Notes: generated from the letters alone by a model not told the origin. Positions 1-8,181 are shown, counted from the stretch's first letter. The stretch is DNA of 64,000 nucleotides from Streptomyces catenulae (GCF_000718015.1 NZ_JODY01000022.1:62001-126000); one strand, 5' to 3'. Numbers and translations are program-made.

Positions 1-10
1 CGGTTCGGTC

Positions 11-256
11 TTATGGGCGGGCCAGGAGTTCCGCGACCTGGGCCCGGAGTTCGGCGTTCTCGCGCCGCAGCTCCCGGACCTCTTCGCGCAGCTCCGCAAG
101 CTCTTCCGCCTGGCGCTCCGCCTTGCTCGCCCAAGCTTCCGCTTCTTCGCGCCACGCGTCGCGCATCCCGGTTTGCCACCGGTGGAGCACCACGCCGATG
201 AAGAGCAACAGGGGAACGGCAGTCTCAGCGGCCCCGTAGAGGCGGGTCAGGTCCAT
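11..256 (-). CDS. Small membrane-anchored coiled-coil phage protein
   Basis: An 81-residue protein at the downstream end of the tail operon. Residues about 9-28 form one hydrophobic segment (AVPLLLFIGVVLHRW). The rest is a Glu/Arg/Ala-rich heptad pattern that should form a coiled coil. The start at 256 lies 9 bases after the stop of the tail gene upstream. Its place after the tail genes is where Streptomyces siphophages carry lysis genes, so a holin-like or lysis-regulating role is possible. The single helix plus long coiled coil is not a classical holin layout. It also resembles an inner-membrane spanin, but a Gram-positive host has no outer membrane for one to act on. The function is not established. 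Confidence 0.7.
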   Translation of the reverse strand: MDLTRLYGAAETAVPLLLFIGVVLHRWQTGMRDAWREEAEAWASKAERQAEELAELREEVRELRRENAELRAQVAELLARP

Positions 257-264
257 CGTTCCCC

Positions 265-1074
265 CTAAACACCCAAGATTGGCTCTGTGATGTCCGGGTC
301 ACGGCCCCATCCGCCGTCCGTCCCCCGCATCCAGGCCCAACCCTTCTCGTCGGCTTCCGGGATGCGCTCCTTCGGCAGACCTACGCAGTAGTGCATGGCG
401 GAGATCCCGTACGCCCCGTCGTCGGAGTTGGGCACGGTGACGAAGTCCGGCGCCCATGGGCTCTTGTCACGGTAGGTCGGCACCCACCACCACTTACCGC
501 TCTCGTCCTGCTTGTAGCCGTAGTTGAGGATGTTCCCGTCGATGGCGGCCCCTTCAGTGGCGGAAATCGCGTAGATGTCGCGCCCCTTGGGGTGCTCCGG
601 CCCCCGCTTGTACCTGTGCTGTAGCTCGATGGTGTAGACGGTGGTCTCATCCTGGTAGTCCCAGCCGTAGGGGATGCCGTGGACCCAGCGCATGACAACC
701 ACGCCCACCTGCCGTACCTGAGCACCGGTGAGGTTGAGGACCCTGGACGCGCTGACGATCTCGCGTTCCGCCCTGCCTGTGTGCCGGAACGCGGCAAGGC
801 GGACCTCCGCCTCCCGCTTTCCTGTGAACAGGTGGTCAGTGATGAACTTGCATTCCACGCGGTCGAAAACGAGCCCCGTGGCGTTGGCGACGCTCACGGA
901 GGCCCACACGTTCCCGCTGACCGCCGGGCGGTTCTGTGCCGCCCACTCAACGGGCGGGTACCGGTCGAAGGAGTTCACCGGTGCGGGTGCCCGCTCGATG
1001 GCGCTGAGCCGGCGCCGGATCTCCGCCAGTTCGTTCACGAGAGAGGGCGGGACGCCGTTAGCTTGGGTTGGCAT
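265..1074 (-). CDS. Phage minor tail or tail-fibre protein
   Basis: A 269-residue protein translated after the tail hub gene, whose end it overlaps by 17 bases. The N-terminus has a short coiled-coil-like stretch (VNELAEIRRRLSAIER, residues about 13-28), typical of trimeric fibre stalks. A mainly beta, Trp/Tyr/Gly-rich body follows. No enzymatic motif is visible. In siphophages the genes after the tape measure, distal tail and hub proteins encode the tail tip and receptor-binding parts, so a tail-tip fibre or receptor-binding role is the best inference from position. I do not recognise a named family. Such genes are usually specific to small phage groups. Confidence 0.65.
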   Translation of the reverse strand: MPTQANGVPPSLVNELAEIRRRLSAIERAPAPVNSFDRYPPVEWAAQNRPAVSGNVWASVSVANATGLVFDRVECKFITDHLFTGKREAEVRLAAFRHTGRAEREIVSASRVLNLTGAQVRQVGVVVMRWVHGIPYGWDYQDETTVYTIELQHRYKRGPEHPKGRDIYAISATEGAAIDGNILNYGYKQDESGKWWWVPTYRDKSPWAPDFVTVPNSDDGAYGISAMHYCVGLPKERIPEADEKGWAWMRGTDGGWGRDPDITEPILGV

Positions 1075-2128
1075 TGCTCCACAACTCCTTACTGGCGAGC
1101 GCCAGGCGGATGGACTCCGTGCCGTTCGCGTCCACCGTCGTGGCGACTTCGGTCACGGCGAACTCGTCCAGGAAGGCGACATATCCCGCGTCCGCGTCCA
1201 CGGCCACGTAATCGCCCGGGGCGAAGTCCAGTGGTGCGAACTGTCCTGGGTAGAGGGTGAGTTCCGGTATCGCGGTGGGCACTGATCCGGCATTGGCGGT
1301 GGCTTGGGCCTTGCCGATGAGTGTCTGCGTTTCCTTCACGTCCGGGTACGTGCCGACCATGACGCGCTCAGGCATCCGGGCAGCAAGCTCCTTGTTCTCG
1401 AAGATGCCAACGAGCTTTTCGCCATTGCCCTTGTCGGCCCCAGTCGCGTACGCGGTGGTACACAGTGCCGTTGAGTCGTAGCTGACCTGCGTGACGTTGC
1501 AGTTCGCACGGTGTGTCAAAGTCCGGGTCGCGGAGCCCGCGCGGCTGGTCATGACGAACCGGTTGCCCACCCTGACACCGGGCTCAGCCCAGTACGTTTC
1601 ATAGCGGAAGTTGAACCCGTTGATGTTGTCCGCCAGTTGCTCGATGGCCTCCCCGGCGTTCTTCAGCTCGTACCGGGTCCACACCGTGGTTCGCTTCGCG
1701 CCGGTCGCCTTGATCGTGCTCGTGTCCGTGCCGATGCCGTTGTCCGCGTTGAAGTAGGCAATCCACGCCTTCAGGATGTTCGCCTGCTCCAGGCTCCGGG
1801 CACTCCATCCGCTGCCGAAGACGCGGCCCTTGTAGTGGGAGTGGAAGCCGGTGGCGCCCAGGGAGAGCGTCCCCGCCTCGATGTCAGCGGAGGCGGTCCA
1901 GAAGATCCCGCCCCACACCGGTTCCCCGTCCCGCAGAACCACGAGACCGCTGATACCCGCGATGAGCGATTCCGGGTCGGCCTCCGGGGCGAACAGCGGG
2001 ATTCCGATGGTCGCGGCCCCAGCCGCGTTGAGCGTATGCGTGAACGAAATGCCAGTGACCGGCAGGCGGTTGACCACCACGCCGGTCTTCACGTCCGTCT
2101 GCACGACGGTGTACCTGGGGGCGCCCAT
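1058..2128 (-). CDS. Phage tail-tip hub protein (Gp37-like minor tail protein)
   Basis: A 356-residue protein starting MGAPRYTVVQTD. The chosen ATG at 2126-2128 overlaps the stop of the preceding distal tail gene by one base, which suggests coupled translation. The open frame runs further upstream, but that part is Arg/His-rich out-of-frame noise. The N-terminal half carries the pattern of tail hub proteins of actinophages (sheets with ADPESLIAGISGLVVLRDG and a WGGIFW motif). The protein comes after the tape measure and distal tail protein, as the baseplate hub or tail-associated protein does. It probably forms the ring or cone that closes the tail tip. Family assignment is from remembered similarity, not a search. 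Confidence 0.7.
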   Translation of the reverse strand: MGAPRYTVVQTDVKTGVVVNRLPVTGISFTHTLNAAGAATIGIPLFAPEADPESLIAGISGLVVLRDGEPVWGGIFWTASADIEAGTLSLGATGFHSHYKGRVFGSGWSARSLEQANILKAWIAYFNADNGIGTDTSTIKATGAKRTTVWTRYELKNAGEAIEQLADNINGFNFRYETYWAEPGVRVGNRFVMTSRAGSATRTLTHRANCNVTQVSYDSTALCTTAYATGADKGNGEKLVGIFENKELAARMPERVMVGTYPDVKETQTLIGKAQATANAGSVPTAIPELTLYPGQFAPLDFAPGDYVAVDADAGYVAFLDEFAVTEVATTVDANGTESIRLALASKELWSNANPS

Positions 2129-2937
2129 CACACCCACCGGTCCCGCCAGGCAATGACCGCCGTTGCCGGCCCAGCGGTGGATGCGGTGGACAGGGTGAGC
2201 CGGTGATCCCCGAAGCCGTATTCGGGCCACACAGACCCGGGGGTGATCTTGTCGTTCACGAGTACACCGGTCTCCGTTTCGGTCAGGCGCTGAGCCTCTG
2301 AGTTGATCGTGAGCCCGCCGGGGGCCCCGGCCGTGCCGAAGTACCACCCGGTGACCTCATCGGTGAGTACGCAGTCCTGCGCGCCGTCCAGCGTGATCAC
2401 GGGACGCACGGGGACAGAGCCCGGGGAGGTGAAGCGGAGCTTCGGCGCGGACCCCTGCCAAGGGCTGGACAGGGTCCGGCTCGTCACCGCGTCGGCGTAG
2501 ATGTGCGGGTCCGTGGCGAACAGCTCGATCACCACGTTGCACACCCGGTGCGCGAAGTTCAGATCGACGGGCCCGGAACGCTTACGCGGGCGGACGTTGA
2601 CGAAGGCGGTGGCCCCGGCGGCAAGTCCGGGGAAGCGGAAGCGGAGCGGGCTCTCCGGCCCGCCGACCGTGAACGCGGCGAAGACCCGGCCCAGCTCCTG
2701 GGCGAACTCCTCATCGGTCGCCCCGTACACCTCAAGGGTCAGGGTCACGGTCCGGCCGTTCATGTAGTCGTCACCGGGGTAGAGCCCGTGTTGCTGCACA
2801 AGCGTGAGGTCCGAAGACCGCACGTCCGGCAGCGACACGAGCCCGTCAACGGCCACGATGGACACGGCGGAGTCAGGCTCCCCCATGACAAGTCCCGCAT
2901 ATTCGGCGGTCCAGTCGTTCAGCTCCGCCATGTCCAT
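2128..2937 (-). CDS. Phage distal tail protein (Dit-like)
   Basis: About 270 residues beginning MDMAELNDW. The sequence LTLVQQHGLYPGDDYMNGR followed by alternating beta strands and a late galectin-like half (GGLTINSEAQRL) fits the siphophage distal tail protein family, a hexameric ring joining the tail tube to the tip. It follows the tape measure gene directly, the canonical place. The start was chosen at 2937 because GAAGG lies 5 bases upstream; an ATG at 2931 is an alternative. The frame open upstream of 2937 runs through a palindrome and into the tape-measure end and is not coding. A perfect 24-bp palindrome (2947-2970) separates it from the tape measure gene. Confidence 0.82.
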   Translation of the reverse strand: MDMAELNDWTAEYAGLVMGEPDSAVSIVAVDGLVSLPDVRSSDLTLVQQHGLYPGDDYMNGRTVTLTLEVYGATDEEFAQELGRVFAAFTVGGPESPLRFRFPGLAAGATAFVNVRPRKRSGPVDLNFAHRVCNVVIELFATDPHIYADAVTSRTLSSPWQGSAPKLRFTSPGSVPVRPVITLDGAQDCVLTDEVTGWYFGTAGAPGGLTINSEAQRLTETETGVLVNDKITPGSVWPEYGFGDHRLTLSTASTAGPATAVIAWRDRWV

Positions 2938-2946
2938 TCCCCCCTT

Positions 2947-2970
2947 CAACCGACTCACGTGAGTCGGTTG
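2947..2970. repeat. Perfect 24-bp palindrome, prophage copy A
   Basis: This perfect inverted repeat is centred on CACGTG and has the core CGACTCACGTGAGTCG. It lies in the gap between the tape measure stop and the distal tail start. Related elements occur at 8195-8228 and 14295-14312, so it is a repeated prophage element. It may act as a DNA-binding site or as an mRNA hairpin in the late transcript. Confidence 0.85.
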
Positions 2971-2971
2971 G

Positions 2972-5368
2972 TTACGTAGTACGAAGGGCCCAGGCGACTT
3001 CACGCCCGATGGTCCAGGGGTCCGCCTGAGAGCGGACGTTGACGACGACTCCACCCGCTGCGGGGGCCGCGTGGTTCGGAATCACGGTTGATCCGCTGGG
3101 CAGGGAAACCCACTCCGGGCCGCGCTCGCCCACGCGGGTCAGGCCCTGTGCGGGTCCGCCCATGGCGCGCACATGCGGGATCGGGTTGTCCGGAAGGTCG
3201 ATGGACAGCGGGCCCCAGCCCAGGCGGTCCGGGATGGCCCAGTTCAGGAGATCCACCACGTGGTTGATCGCTCCCTTGGCCGCGCCGGTCACTGCGGAGC
3301 CCAGGCTTGAGGCGAAGCCCCCGAGTCGGCTGAGTCCATTCTTCAGCCCATTGACGACGTTGCCGCCGATCCCCAGTGCGGCGCGGGCCACCCCACCGGC
3401 CGCCTGCCCGATGCGCCCCGGCAGGGAGGCGAAGAACCCCACCACCGCGTTGACGCCGTTGCGAGCCTTCTCCTTCACGTCCTCGAAGGCACGCCCCGTG
3501 GCGTCCTTGATCTCGTCCCAGTGCTTGATCAGAAACCCGGCCCCGGTGAAGTTCAGGAGCGCGTTGCCCAGCCAAGCGAGCGCCGCGTCAATCTTGTCCG
3601 CGACCCAGTCCCAGGCGGCTCCGGTGGCGTCCTTGATCTCGTCCCAGTGCTGGACGATCAGACCGACCAGCGTGAGCGTGAGAAACAAGTTCACCAGGAA
3701 GGCGACAACCTGCTTGATCTTGTTCCACACCCAGTCCCACGCCTGGGTGGTCCAGTTGATGACCTTGTCCCAGTTGGCCCAGATGAGTGCAGCGATCCCG
3801 ACCACAGCGGCAATCACGAGCGCGACCGGTCCCATGGCGACGAGCCACGCGGCAGCCATCCGGGCCGCCTGCACAAGCGCCTGGGCGCCCATCGCGATCC
3901 AGCCCCCCACGACGATGGCGGCGGATATCGCCGCCTGACCGCCAGCTCTGAGCCAGCCCCCGACCACGGACCAGTAGGCCAGAGCCTGGGAGGCCGCGCT
4001 CGTGGTCGCGGTGGCCGTGGATGTGGCCCACGCTATGCCGTTGGCCATTGCGGACTGGGTGGCCGTGATCCCCCAGGCGATTAGCGCCGGAAGGAGAAGA
4101 ACCGTTATGACCCCGGCCACGGCCGTGATCGGAACCTTGTTCTCTGCGATGAACCGGCCCACGGCGACGGACGCTCCGATGAGATCGTCAAGGGCAGGGA
4201 GGACCGCGCCGCCCAGTACGTCAACAGCGCCCTGTTGGAGCGAGCGCCAGAACGCGGAGAGCTTCGTTGCCGCGTTGTCGTGCATGGTGTCCCCGGCCGC
4301 CTTCGCGGCTCCGGCCACCTTGCCCAGCGACTTCGCCGCCGTGTCCACGTTCAGCGAGAAGAGCGCCGCGCCCAGGTCTTCACCCGGTCCTCCGAAGAGC
4401 GTCTTGACGGCACTCGCGCGCTCCGCCGAAGCGGGCATCTGGCGGAGGGCGTCAAGGACCTTGTCCATGGCCGCCTTCGCGGAGTCGCCTCCGGCCGCCA
4501 CGTCCTTCACGATCTGGGAACCGTTCAGCCCGATCGAGCTGAACGTTTCCTCTACCGCCGCCCCGCCCTGACTGGCGACAAGCGAGAACTCCTTGATGGC
4601 GTCCGCGACCTTGTCCGCGTCGCGTGCGCCGCCCTGGAGCCCCTGGGAGACGAGCCCCATGGCGGTGGCGCCGTCCAGGCCCATGGTCCGGAAATTTGTC
4701 GAATACTCGTTGAAAACGTCGGCTAGGTCTTCGGCCTTGTTCGCGCCCGTCTGAGCACCCCGGGCCATGATGTCGAACGCTTCTTCCGCGTTCTTGGCAA
4801 GGCCCGCCTTGATCATGTTGCCCGCCGCGTTGGCGGTGGGCCCCACTTCTTCGCCCAGGACATCGGCCACGTCCATGGCCCGCTTGCCGATGTTGGCCAG
4901 CTCGTCCGCCGTGGCCCCCGCCGGGACAAGCCCCTCCCGCCACAGGGCCTTGAGCGACGCGTTGGCGTCTTCGACCGACTCTCCCCAGCCGGATGAGTAG
5001 ATCTCACCGGCGGCCTTGCCCAGGCGCTGAGCCTCCGCCGGGGACGCCCCAAGTTGAGCCGCCAGGAGATCGTTGCTCTTCTCCTGGGCGAGAGCTTCGG
5101 TCAGCCCGGCCGCGAGTCCGCCGGCGATGGCCGCACCGGCGAGCACGGCGGCGCCCTTGAAGCGCTCACCGAAGGAGCTGACTTCGTGCCCGGCGTCCGC
5201 GAGACCGTCCGACACGGCATCCCCCAGGCCCCCGGCCTGGGCGGTCGCCTGCCGCAGCGACTGTTCCACCTCATCCGCGAACCGGGATACGTCCGTCGCG
5301 CTCCGCTCCAGAGAGTTCGCGAGATCCGACTCATCCCCGAGAAGCGTGATCGTGATGGGTCGCGCCAC
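2972..5368 (-). CDS. Phage tail tape measure protein
   Basis: A 798-residue Ala/Gly/Val-rich protein with a GTG start at 5366-5368 preceded by AAGGGGG. It has the tape measure features: a charged N-terminal helical part (residues about 10-60), a long Ala-rich helical region, and a central run of hydrophobic segments (for example ITAVAGVITVLLLPALIAWG and MGPVALVIAAVVGIAALIW). There are also repeats around the Trp-rich motif HWDEIKDATG, which occurs twice about 48 residues apart. The protein sets tail length and is carried in the tail lumen. By the usual rule of about 0.15 nm per residue it predicts a tail of about 120 nm; that figure is inference. It lies directly downstream of the frameshifted chaperone genes, as expected. 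Confidence 0.93.
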   Translation of the reverse strand: MARPITITLLGDESDLANSLERSATDVSRFADEVEQSLRQATAQAGGLGDAVSDGLADAGHEVSSFGERFKGAAVLAGAAIAGGLAAGLTEALAQEKSNDLLAAQLGASPAEAQRLGKAAGEIYSSGWGESVEDANASLKALWREGLVPAGATADELANIGKRAMDVADVLGEEVGPTANAAGNMIKAGLAKNAEEAFDIMARGAQTGANKAEDLADVFNEYSTNFRTMGLDGATAMGLVSQGLQGGARDADKVADAIKEFSLVASQGGAAVEETFSSIGLNGSQIVKDVAAGGDSAKAAMDKVLDALRQMPASAERASAVKTLFGGPGEDLGAALFSLNVDTAAKSLGKVAGAAKAAGDTMHDNAATKLSAFWRSLQQGAVDVLGGAVLPALDDLIGASVAVGRFIAENKVPITAVAGVITVLLLPALIAWGITATQSAMANGIAWATSTATATTSAASQALAYWSVVGGWLRAGGQAAISAAIVVGGWIAMGAQALVQAARMAAAWLVAMGPVALVIAAVVGIAALIWANWDKVINWTTQAWDWVWNKIKQVVAFLVNLFLTLTLVGLIVQHWDEIKDATGAAWDWVADKIDAALAWLGNALLNFTGAGFLIKHWDEIKDATGRAFEDVKEKARNGVNAVVGFFASLPGRIGQAAGGVARAALGIGGNVVNGLKNGLSRLGGFASSLGSAVTGAAKGAINHVVDLLNWAIPDRLGWGPLSIDLPDNPIPHVRAMGGPAQGLTRVGERGPEWVSLPSGSTVIPNHAAPAAGGVVVNVRSQADPWTIGREVAWALRTT

Positions 5369-5378
5369 ACCGGCCCCC

Positions 5379-5561
5379 TTACGTCATGACCGGCGTCCGC
5401 CGTTCCCCCGAAGAGCCCTGAGACGTGCGCCCCCGTGACGCGCGTCGGCTCTGTTTGTTCTGCGCTTCGATGTCCGCCGACATCTGGTCAACCAGCGCGT
5501 TGAAGTCCCGCAGGGGTAGGGACCGCACGTCCGACCACGTGAGCCCACGGAAGTGGGACAC
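5379..5561 (-). CDS. Second chaperone frame (T-type domain), normally reached by frameshift
   Basis: A stretch that can be read as a separate 60-residue frame from a GTG at 5559-5561 (first residues MSHFRGLTWSDVR). It lacks a convincing ribosome binding site, and the same frame is open upstream to the slippery site. It is therefore better seen as the C-terminal part of the frameshift fusion than as a free gene. The sequence FRGLTWSDVRSLPLRDFNAL is typical of the T domain of actinophage chaperones. The tape measure gene starts 10 bases downstream. Confidence 0.55.
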   Translation of the reverse strand: MSHFRGLTWSDVRSLPLRDFNALVDQMSADIEAQNKQSRRASRGRTSQGSSGERRTPVMT

Positions 5562-5899
5562 GAGCCGGGCGCAGAGAACTACGCGCTGTGCCCGGTAGGG
5601 TCCGGCTTCGCCTTCCCCTTGAACTCCAGCCGGAGCCGTCCCGCGTCCTTGGGCGAGAACGACGGATCTTCACGGCGCTTGACGACCACGGCCATGGCCC
5701 GCAGCATCGGGCCCCGACGGCGACCGGGCTTACGCAGCTCGTCAAGCGGGGCGCCCGTCACCTCTTCGATGATGTCGATCTCGTCGATCGACAGGCTGTC
5801 GAGATCAAGGGCAAGAATCTCCCCCAGCTCCCCGCCCACCGCCTTCGCGGCCGGAGCCGTCTGCTGAACGGTTCGGACCGGTCGCTTCTTCTGTCCCAC
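5379..5899 (-). CDS. Frameshifted tail assembly chaperone fusion (GT-type, about 173 aa)
   Basis: This is the predicted product of -1 ribosomal frameshifting from the upstream chaperone frame (start 5899) into the frame ending in TAA at 5379-5381. The heptamer GGGGAAG (5612-5618 on the minus strand) is read as G GGG AAG in the upstream frame. After a one-base slip back the new frame begins GAA GGC GAA and stays open to 5379. The joined protein has about 96 residues from the first frame and 77 from the second (through RLVSHFRGLTWSDVRSL). This is the layout of lambda G/GT and of tail chaperones in most actinophages, immediately upstream of the tape measure. I read the frame base by base; slippage itself is inferred. 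Confidence 0.75.
5579..5899 (-). CDS. Tail assembly chaperone, unshifted form (G-type)
   Basis: A 106-residue acidic-to-basic protein beginning MGQKKRPVRTVQQ. A helical centre contains SIDEIDIIEEVTGAPLDELR (residues about 37-56), and the protein ends at TAG 5579-5581. It lies between the HK97 gp10-like gene and the second chaperone frame, just ahead of the tape measure gene. In siphophages the abundant unshifted chaperone and the rarer shifted fusion coat the tape measure and recruit tail tube subunits. The slippery heptamer is near codons 95-96, leaving a short tail after the slip point. Confidence 0.8.
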   Translation of the reverse strand: MGQKKRPVRTVQQTAPAAKAVGGELGEILALDLDSLSIDEIDIIEEVTGAPLDELRKPGRRRGPMLRAMAVVVKRREDPSFSPKDAGRLRLEFKGKAKPDPTGHSA

Positions 5900-5901
5900 A
5901 G

Positions 5902-6336
5902 TTAGTCCCCCTCAAGGTGCTGACGGACCACGGCGCTGATCTCGCGCTCGTATGTCTCGGAAATTTCGGCGCCCTTGCGCGCAAGGGCTCGATACAGGAA
6001 CCGGTTCGGCCGGATGTGCCGCCGTGGATAGCCGAAGTGGATTGCAGCCGCGTACGGGACACGGGCGGCCGTGCCCGCCTTCACAGCGGCGCCCTTGGCG
6101 GAGGCGGTGACCTTGACGGACTTCGCCAACTTCCCCGGCTTGTAGCGCTTGCTGGACTTCGCGTCCCGCCTGCCCTTCGGGGCCGTTGACTCCGCTTCCG
6201 GTTTCACCACCTCCGCCGCCGCCTTGTTCGCGGCCCGGACGGAGTTGTTCAGGTCCCGGCTCCTGAGCCGACGGACGTTCTTCTGAAGCTCACGGAGTCC
6301 GGTCACCCGGACCGTGTACGCCGACGTGCGTGCCAT
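5902..6336 (-). CDS. HK97 gp10-like phage protein
   Basis: A 144-residue basic protein, MARTSAYTVRVTGLRELQKN, with a helical N-terminus, a Lys/Arg-rich middle (GRRDAKSSKRYKPGKLAKSV) and AAIHFGYPRRHIRPNRFLYRAL near the C-terminus. The last pattern (HFG followed by PxRFLYxAL) is the hallmark of the HK97 gp10 family, which sits at the head-tail interface or acts in tail completion. The usual place is upstream of the tail tube gene; here it lies just downstream of the tube gene and 2 bases before the chaperone start. Length matches the family. Confidence 0.82.
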   Translation of the reverse strand: MARTSAYTVRVTGLRELQKNVRRLRSRDLNNSVRAANKAAAEVVKPEAESTAPKGRRDAKSSKRYKPGKLAKSVKVTASAKGAAVKAGTAARVPYAAAIHFGYPRRHIRPNRFLYRALARKGAEISETYEREISAVVRQHLEGD

Positions 6337-6342
6337 CGGGCC

Positions 6343-7359
6343 TCACCCCTTGTCTGGGGTGCCGGTTGCCTTGGGCGGCGCCGGGTCTGCGGGCTTCGGC
6401 TCCGTGTAGACGGCCGTGATCGCGGCCTCGCCCGTGCCCGGGTCCAGCACGCGGAAGGGAAGGGTGTGGGCCGTCACGTCGTCCGTGGATGCCTCCGGGG
6501 ACTCCCCGGTGAACTGGATGGCCGGAGCTTCCACGCGGAAGCTCGTGCCCGGCGTCAGGCCCGTGAGGTCCACGCGGAGGGAGACCACCTCACCGGCAAC
6601 GAACGCCTCGTACAGCTTCAGGGACTCCCCGGTGAACTCCCCCTCAAGCTCTCCCTCGTACGTGGGGACGGCCGCGCGGACCGGCTTCTTCTTCAGGGCC
6701 GTGCCCCGCAGAAACCGCCGGTCCGTCTTCATTCCCAGGTCACCGGTCATGGAGAACTTCGAGGCGTCCAGCGCCACGGCGGAGCCGCCCCGGGTCAGGG
6801 TCAGCGCGGTCCGCGACCAGTCGTAGGGGCGGGCCTGGGCCGGGTAGTCGATGGGCAGCGCCTCAGCCGGCGCGGTGCTGTGCGACACGTCCTGGAAGTC
6901 GAAGGACACGTTGAGCGTGACCGCGTTCTCAGTCTCGGCGGTCAGCTCCCACTCAGTGGCGACACAGCCGACGTGCCGGTAAGCCACATCCTGGCCTTCG
7001 ACAGTGGGGCGGATCATCTGAGCCGTCCACGACGGAGCCCCGCTCACCGTGGCGGTCTCGAAGGTGTGGACACGAGCCGTGGCCGTGTCGGTGAAGGTGT
7101 GCTTGTCGAACGCGGCGGACAGGAGAGCGGCGGCGCCCACGTCCAGGAGGTCAACCTCAAGCTCACCCTCCCCGCCCATCTGAATGATGTTGCGGCGGTC
7201 CGCACGGGCGGTCTGCATGCCCCTCCGGAAGCCCACGGACTCGATGAACTCCTTGGCCACCTTCCACGAGTCCGCCTTCCCCTCGTACCCGATGGTGGAT
7301 TCGGCGGGCGTGCCGTAGGTGGCCTCTTCTCCAATGCCAATGGCAGCGTCAAGCGCCAT
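6343..7359 (-). CDS. Phage major tail tube protein
   Basis: A 338-residue protein beginning MALDAAIGIGEEATYGTPAE. The opening (GIGEEATYGTP) and the following beta-rich body (GEGELEVDLLDVGAAALLSA, then repeated strand patterns) match phage tail tube proteins of actinobacterial siphophages. These subunits stack as hexamers to form the tail tube. The C-terminal 30 residues are Pro/Lys/Ala-rich (TEPKPADPAPPKATG) and look disordered, perhaps exposed on the tail surface. The gene lies between the tail terminator-like gene (7372) and the gp10-like gene, in the correct structural block. Confidence 0.85.
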   Translation of the reverse strand: MALDAAIGIGEEATYGTPAESTIGYEGKADSWKVAKEFIESVGFRRGMQTARADRRNIIQMGGEGELEVDLLDVGAAALLSAAFDKHTFTDTATARVHTFETATVSGAPSWTAQMIRPTVEGQDVAYRHVGCVATEWELTAETENAVTLNVSFDFQDVSHSTAPAEALPIDYPAQARPYDWSRTALTLTRGGSAVALDASKFSMTGDLGMKTDRRFLRGTALKKKPVRAAVPTYEGELEGEFTGESLKLYEAFVAGEVVSLRVDLTGLTPGTSFRVEAPAIQFTGESPEASTDDVTAHTLPFRVLDPGTGEAAITAVYTEPKPADPAPPKATGTPDKG

Positions 7360-7371
7360 GCGACTTCCCCC

Positions 7372-7806
7372 CTAAGTCGTGGTGCGTCCGCGCACTCTCA
7401 CGCGGACGGTCAGGGCGCTGTACGCCCCGTCGGTGGTTTCGGCGGTCTCGACGGATGACGACTCCGGGCGGAGGTCCACGAGCCCCGCCACGGCGGCGCG
7501 GTCCACGGCGCGGCAGGCGTCGGCCACAAGCTCACGCAGCTCGTAGGCGCCCCGCTCAGCGGCCATCGGGTCGCCAGGGACGATCACCACCGCGTGGGCT
7601 TCGACGTAGCCGGTTACGGCCGTGGGTTTGCGCGGTCCGGCGCGCATGGCGACGGGCTCAAGCTCCTCGTCCACCGTGGCGCCCATCCAGATCTGGCGGC
7701 GCCGGTCGGACTGGCCCCTCTCCGCGAAAGTGCACTGCACCCCGGCGGGCACCACGGCCCGGAGCGCTTCGAAGAGCGCCACCTTGGCGTTGAAGATCAA
7801 CGACAC
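7372..7806 (-). CDS. Phage tail terminator-like protein
   Basis: A 144-residue protein, MSLIFNAKVALFEALRAVVP, with an alpha-beta pattern. An N-terminal helix is followed by strands around RRQIWMGATVDEELEPVAMR and by GPRKPTAVTGYVEAHAVVIV, and a C-terminal strand reads ALTVRVRVRGRTTT. This shape, the length, and the position right before the tail tube gene fit the tail terminator (lambda gpU or minor-tail-completion type), which caps the tail at the head-proximal end. I infer this from position and fold pattern, not from a diagnostic motif. A head-tail joining role is the main alternative. Confidence 0.6.
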   Translation of the reverse strand: MSLIFNAKVALFEALRAVVPAGVQCTFAERGQSDRRRQIWMGATVDEELEPVAMRAGPRKPTAVTGYVEAHAVVIVPGDPMAAERGAYELRELVADACRAVDRAAVAGLVDLRPESSSVETAETTDGAYSALTVRVRVRGRTTT

Positions 7807-7815
7807 GACGGCCCC

Positions 7816-8181
7816 CTAGAGAAAGATGAACGGCAGCCGGACCCGGTACCGGTTGAGCTGGGCGTTGACCTCCGGCAGGCTCGTAGGCCGCCAGTTGCCG
7901 CCCGCCTGGGCAAGCTGGATCGATCCGAATTCGGATTGAAGCTGAAGGGCACGGTCCGGCACCCGGGACACAAGATCCAACAGGTACTGACGCGCGATAC
8001 GGCGGACACACCACCGGATCGTTTCCGGGGCAGCGTCAACGCCCTCCCACTTCCGGCCGCAGTAGGTTTCGACGGTCTCAACGGCGTAGTCGATCGCGTC
8101 GCTCAGCGTCGCGTCAGAGAAAAGGGCCGTGTCCTCCAGACCGTCCAGCTCCCGCAGTTCAGCAACAGTTGCGTACGACAT
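7816..8181 (-). CDS. Phage head-tail connector (adaptor)
   Basis: A 121-residue protein starting MSYATVAELRELDGLEDTAL at 8181. The frame extends 13 codons upstream into a hairpin repeat and is not believed there. The N-terminal helix pattern YATVAELRELxGL and the bundle DAIDYAVETVETYCGRKW are typical of gp6/gp15-like adaptor proteins that bind the portal and bridge it to the tail. It lies between the capsid gene and the tail genes, as expected. A strong hairpin (8195-8228) lies just upstream and could reduce its translation or transcription relative to the capsid gene. Confidence 0.75.
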   Translation of the reverse strand: MSYATVAELRELDGLEDTALFSDATLSDAIDYAVETVETYCGRKWEGVDAAPETIRWCVRRIARQYLLDLVSRVPDRALQLQSEFGSIQLAQAGGNWRPTSLPEVNAQLNRYRVRLPFIFL

